Positions 58,940-64,000 of a DNA stretch of 64,000 bases are shown piece by piece. Source of the stretch: Cherax quadricarinatus. Taxonomy: Eukaryota > Arthropoda > Malacostraca > Decapoda > Parastacidae. The notes beneath the pieces were generated by a model, which saw only the letters and a list, made by a program, of their open reading frames with translations, ran no database searches and was not told where the DNA came from. The translations under genes were made by a program, and so were the position numbers. Location: positions 25,800,237 to 25,864,236 of the forward strand of contig NC_091323.1 of NCBI RefSeq assembly GCF_038502225.1, in the 5' to 3' direction. Each line of letters opens with the position of its first letter. Position 1 is the stretch's first letter.

Positions 58940-61900
58940 ATATCCTCAAGTTACAACCTACATTATATCCTCAACTACCATCCTACATCCTATCCTCAAC
59001 TACCATCCTTCATCCTACCCTCAATTACAATCCTACAACCTATTCTCAACTACCATCCTACAACCTATCCTCAACTACAATCCTACACGTATCCTCAACT
59101 ACCATCCTACATCCTATCCTCAACTCTCTCCTTACAACCTACATCCTACCCTCAATGACCATCTTACAACCTATCATCAACTACCATCCTACATCCTATC
59201 CTCAACTACAATCCTACAACCTATCCTCAACTACAATCCAACAACCTATCCTCAAATACCATCCTACAACCTATCCTCAACGACCATCCTACAACCTATC
59301 TTCAACGACCATCCTACAACCTATCCTCAACTACCATCCTATAACCTATCCTCAACTATCATCCTACAACCTATCAACTACCATTCTCCATCCAATCCTC
59401 AACTGCCATCCTACAACCTATCCTCAACAGCCATCCTACATCCTATCCTCAACCACCATCCTACAACCTATCCTCAACTATCATCCTACATCCTATCAAC
59501 TACCATCATACAACCTATCCTCAACGACCATCCTACAACCTATCCTCAACTACCATCTTACAACCTATCCTCAACTACCATCCTACAACCTATCCTCAAC
59601 GACCATCCTACAACCTATCCTCAACCACCATCCTACAACCTATCCTCAACTATCATCCTACAATGTATACTCAACTACCATTCTACAATGTATCCTCAAC
59701 TACCATCCTACAGCCTATCCTCAACTACCATCCTACAACCTATCCTCAACGACCATCCTACAACCTATCCTCAACGACCATCCTACAACCTATCCTCAAC
59801 TACCATCCTACAACCTATCCTCAACTATCATCCTACAACCTATCCTCAACTACCATTCTACATCCTATCCTCAACTGCCATCTTACAACCTATTCTCAAC
59901 TACCATCCTACATCCTATCCTCAACTACCATCCTACAACCTGTCCTCAACTACCATCCTATATCCTATCCTCAACTACCATCCTACAACCTATCCTCAAC
60001 GACCATCCTACAACCTATCCTCAACTACCATCTTACAACCTATCCTCAACTACCATCCTACAACCTATCCTCAACGACCATCCTACAACCTATCCTCAAC
60101 GACCATCCTACAACCTATCCTCAACTACCATCCTACAACCTATCCTCAACTATCATCCTACAACCTATCCTCAACTACCATTCTACATCCTATCCTCAAC
60201 TATCATCCTACAACCTATCCTCAACTACCATCCTACAACTTATCCTCAACTACCATCCACCAACCTATCCTCAACTACCATCCTACAACCTATCCTCAAC
60301 GACCATCCTACAACCTATCCTCAACGACCATCCTACAACCTATCCTCAACTACCATCCTACAACCTATCCTCAACTACCATCCTACAACCTATCCTTAAC
60401 TACCATCCTACAACCTATCCTTAACGACCATCCTACAACCTATCCTCAACTACCATCCTACAACCTATCCTCAACTACCATCCTACAACCTATCCTTAAC
60501 TACCATCCTACAACCTATCCTTAACGACCGTCCTACAACCTATCCTCAACTATCATCCTACAACCTATCCTCAATTACCATTCTACATCCAATCCTCAAC
60601 TATCATCCTACAACCTATCCTCAACTACCATCCTACAACCTATCCTCAACTACCATCCTACAACCTGTCCTCAACTACCATCTTACATCCTGTCCTCAAC
60701 TACCATCCTACAACCTGTCCTCAACTACCATCTTACATCCTGTCCTCAACTACCATCCTACAACCTATCCTCAACGACCATCCTACAACCTATCCTCAAC
60801 CACCATCCTACAACCTATCCTCAACTACCATCCTACAACCTATCCTCAACGACCATCCTACAACCTATCCTCAACTATCATCCTACAACCTATCCTAACT
60901 ACCATTCCACATCCTATCCTCAGCTACCATCCTACAACCTATCCTCAACCACCATCCTACAACCTATCCTCAACTACCATCCTACAACCTATCCTCAACT
61001 ATCATCCTACAACCTATCCTAACTACCATTCTACATCCTATCCTCAACTACCATCCTACAACCTATCCTCAACCATCCTACAACCTATCCTCAACGACCA
61101 TCCTACAACCTATCCTCAACTACCATCCTACAACCTATCCTCAACTATTATCCTACAACCTATCCTCAACTACCATTCTACATCCTATCCTCAAAGACCA
61201 TCCTACAACCTATCCTCAACTACCATCCTACAACCTATCCTCAACTATCATCCTACAACCTATCTTCAACTACCATTCTACATCCTATCCTCAACTACCA
61301 TCCTACAATCTATCCTCAACTACCATCCTACAACCTATCCTGAACTACCATCCTACAACTTATCCTCAACTACCATCCTACAACCTAACCTCAACGACCA
61401 TCCTACAAACTATCCTCAACGACCATCCTACAACCTATCCTCAACTACCATCCTACAACCTATCCTCAACTACCATCCTACAACCTATCCTCAACTACCA
61501 TCCTACAACCTATCCTCAACTACCATCCTACAACCTATCCTCAACGACCATCCCACAACCTATCCTCAACTACCATCCTACAACCTATCCTCAACTGCCA
61601 TCCTACAACCTATCCTAAACTACCATCCTACAACCTATCCTCAACTACCATCCTACAACCTATCCTCAACTACCATCCTACAACCTATCCTCAACTACCA
61701 TCCTACAACCTATCCTCAACTACCATCCTACAACGTATCCTCAATTACCATCCTACAACCTATCCTCAACTACCATCCTACAACCTATCCTCAACTACCA
61801 TTCTACATCCTATCCTCAACTACCATCCTACATCTTATCCTCAACTACCATCCTTCAACCTATCCTCAACTACCATCCTATAACCTATCCTCAACTACCA

Positions 61901-64000
61901 TCCTACATCCTATCCTCAACTACCATCCTACAACCTGTCCTCAACTACCATCCTACATCCTATCCTCAACTGCCATCCTACAACCTATCCTCAATCACCA
62001 TCCTACAACCTATCCTCAACCACCATCCTACAACCTATCAACTACCATCCTACAACTTATCCTCAACTACCATCCTACAACCTATCCTCAACTACCATCC
62101 TACAACCTATCCTCAACTACAATCCTACAACCTATCCTCAACTACAATCCTACAACCTATCCTCAACTACCATCCTACATCCTATCCTCAGCTACCATCC
62201 TACATCCTATCCTCAACTACCATTCTACATCCTATCCTCAACTACCATCCTACATCCTATCCTCAACTACCATCCTACAACCTATCCTCAACTACCATCC
62301 TACAACCTATCAACTACCAACCTACAATCTATCCTCAACTACCATCCTACATCCTATCCTCAACTACCATCCTGCAACCTATACTCAACTACCATCCTAC
62401 AACCTATCCTCAACTACCATCGTACAACCTATCCTCAACTACCATCGTACAACCTATCCTCAACTACCATCCTACATCCTATCCTCAACTACCATCCTGC
62501 AACCTATACTCAACTACCATCCTGCAACCTATACTCAACTACCATCCTACATCCTATCCTCAACTACCATCCTACAACCTATCCTCAACCACCATCCTAC
62601 AAGCTATCCTCAACTACCATTCTACATCCTATCCTCAACTACCATCCTCCATCCTATCCTCAACTACCATCCTACAACCTATCCTCAACTACCATCCTAC
62701 AACCTATCGTCAACTACCATCCTACATCCTATCCTCAACTACCATTCTACATATTATCCTCAACTACCATCCTACAACCTATCCTCAACTACCATCCTAC
62801 AACCTATCCTCAACTACCATCCTACATCCTATCCTCAACTACCATTCTACATCCTATCTTCAACTACCATCCTACAACCTGTCCTCAACTACCATCCTAT
62901 ATCCTATCATCTACCATCCTACAACCTATCCTCAACCACCATCCTACAACCTATCCTCAACCACCATCCTACAACCTATCCTCAACTACCATCCTACAAC
63001 TTATCCTCAACTACCATCCTACATCCTATCCTCAACTACCATCCTACAACCTATCCTCAACTACCATCCTACAACCTATCAACTACCATCCTACATCCTA
63101 TCCTCAACTACCATCCTACAACCTATCCTCAACTACCATTCTACATCCTGTCCTCAACTACTATCCTACATCCTATCCTCAACTACCATCCTAGAACCTA
63201 TTCTCAACTACCATCCTACAACCTATCCTCAACTACCATCTTACAACCTATCCTCAACTACCATCCTACATCCTATCCTCAACTACCATCCTACAACCTA
63301 TCCTCAACTACCATCCTACAACCTATCCTCAACTACCATCCTACAACCTATCCTCAACTGCCATCCTACAACCTATCATCAACCATCATCCTACAACCTA
63401 TCCTCAACCATCATCCTACAACCTATCCTCAACTACCATCCTACAACCTATCCTCAACCACCATCCTACAACCACCATCCTACAACCTATCCTCAACCAC
63501 CATCCTACAACCTATCATCAACCACCATCCTACAACCTATCATCAACCACCATCCTACAACCTATCCTCAACCGCCATCCTACAACCTATCCTCAACCAC
63601 CATCCTACAACCTATCCTCAACCACCATCCTGCCACCTATCCTCAAGCACCATCCTACAACCTATCCTCAACCACATCCTACAACCTATCCTCAAGCACC
63701 ATCCTACAACCTATCCTCAACCACCATCCTACAACCTATCCTCAACCACCATCCTACAACCTATCCTCAACCACCATCCTACAACCTATCCTCAAGCACC
63801 ATTATACAACCACCATCCTAAAACCTGTCCTCAACTACCATCCTACAACCTATCCTCGAGCACCATCCTACAACCTATCCTCAATCGCCATCCTACAACC
63901 TATCCTCAAATACCATCCTACAACCTATCATCAACTACCATCCTACAACCTATCCTCAACTACCATCCTACAACCTATCCTCAATCACCATCCTACAACC
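58940..64000. repeat. 25 bp minisatellite array, runs off window
   Basis: Roughly 200 units with core CTCAACTACCATCCTACAAC and spacer CTATC. Variants are CGACC, CATCC for CAACC, and TATCC. It is still regular at the last base, so the true length exceeds 5 kb. All three plus frames are long (up to 1132 codons with the preceding array) because 25 is not a multiple of 3. Confidence 0.95.

Noticed and set aside
57001..60524. 1132-codon His/Pro/Thr-rich frame and its companions
   Set aside because: Read-through of two different minisatellites; the protein character changes abruptly at the array joint (58.93 kb).

Overview
This window looks like intergenic or intronic DNA from a large, repeat-rich decapod crustacean genome. 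A crayfish or lobster-type genome is my best guess, but the species cannot be fixed from sequence alone. The evidence is the repeat content: long (TA)n and (CA)n tracts, kilobase-scale minisatellites, tRNA-derived SINEs with a GGGGGCGTTGACCCCC body, an RTE-type LINE, CR1/Jockey-like LINE debris, Penelope-like fragments, a Tigger (pogo) transposon and a hAT-like transposase relic. I found no convincing host protein-coding gene, rRNA, free-standing tRNA or CRISPR array. The only hint of a host gene is a weak minus-strand promoter plus first-exon candidate near 38.5 kb.

Layout. 0-2 kb: two tandem copies of a ~389 bp MITE with terminal inverted repeats set in (TA)n, then a short and a 5'-truncated derivative of the RTE element. 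2-5.8 kb: mostly unassigned, with SINE and leader fragments. 5.86-7.29 kb: a heavily decayed LINE (endonuclease to reverse transcriptase). 7.29-17.3 kb: four minisatellite arrays with units of 23, ~22, 31 and 36 bp. 18.5-23.5 kb: microsatellites, a purine tract, SINE pieces, a Penelope reverse-transcriptase inverted repeat and a LINE RNase H relic. 23.5-27.2 kb: 17 bp and 37 bp arrays. 28.4-30.1 kb: hAT-like transposase relic. 30.1-30.36 kb: a well-preserved tRNA-derived SINE. 31.9-33.4 kb: two CR1/Jockey-type reverse-transcriptase fragments. 34.2-37.3 kb and 43.3-44.6 kb: (TA)n tracts, four more MITE copies and long palindromes. 41.5-42.8 kb: internally deleted Tigger element. 45.1-45.8 kb: two foldback repeats. 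47.8-51.1 kb: an RTE retrotransposon with an intact ~970-codon ORF, the only long frame with real protein motifs. 52.95-53.3 kb: Penelope GIY-YIG relic, minus strand. 54-54.6 kb: 30 bp array. 57-64 kb: two abutting arrays whose plus strand is almost free of G and which run off the window end.

Nothing here works together as a pathway. The logic is genomic: transposable elements insert, decay and seem to seed tandem-repeat expansions at their edges. Several huge ORFs (up to 1132 codons) are only minisatellite read-through. Nothing looks like a new gene system. The items most worth following up are the MITE/(TA)n association, the RTE and its short derivatives, the exact 917 bp and 374 bp higher-order duplications, and the palindromes bordering (TA)n tracts.
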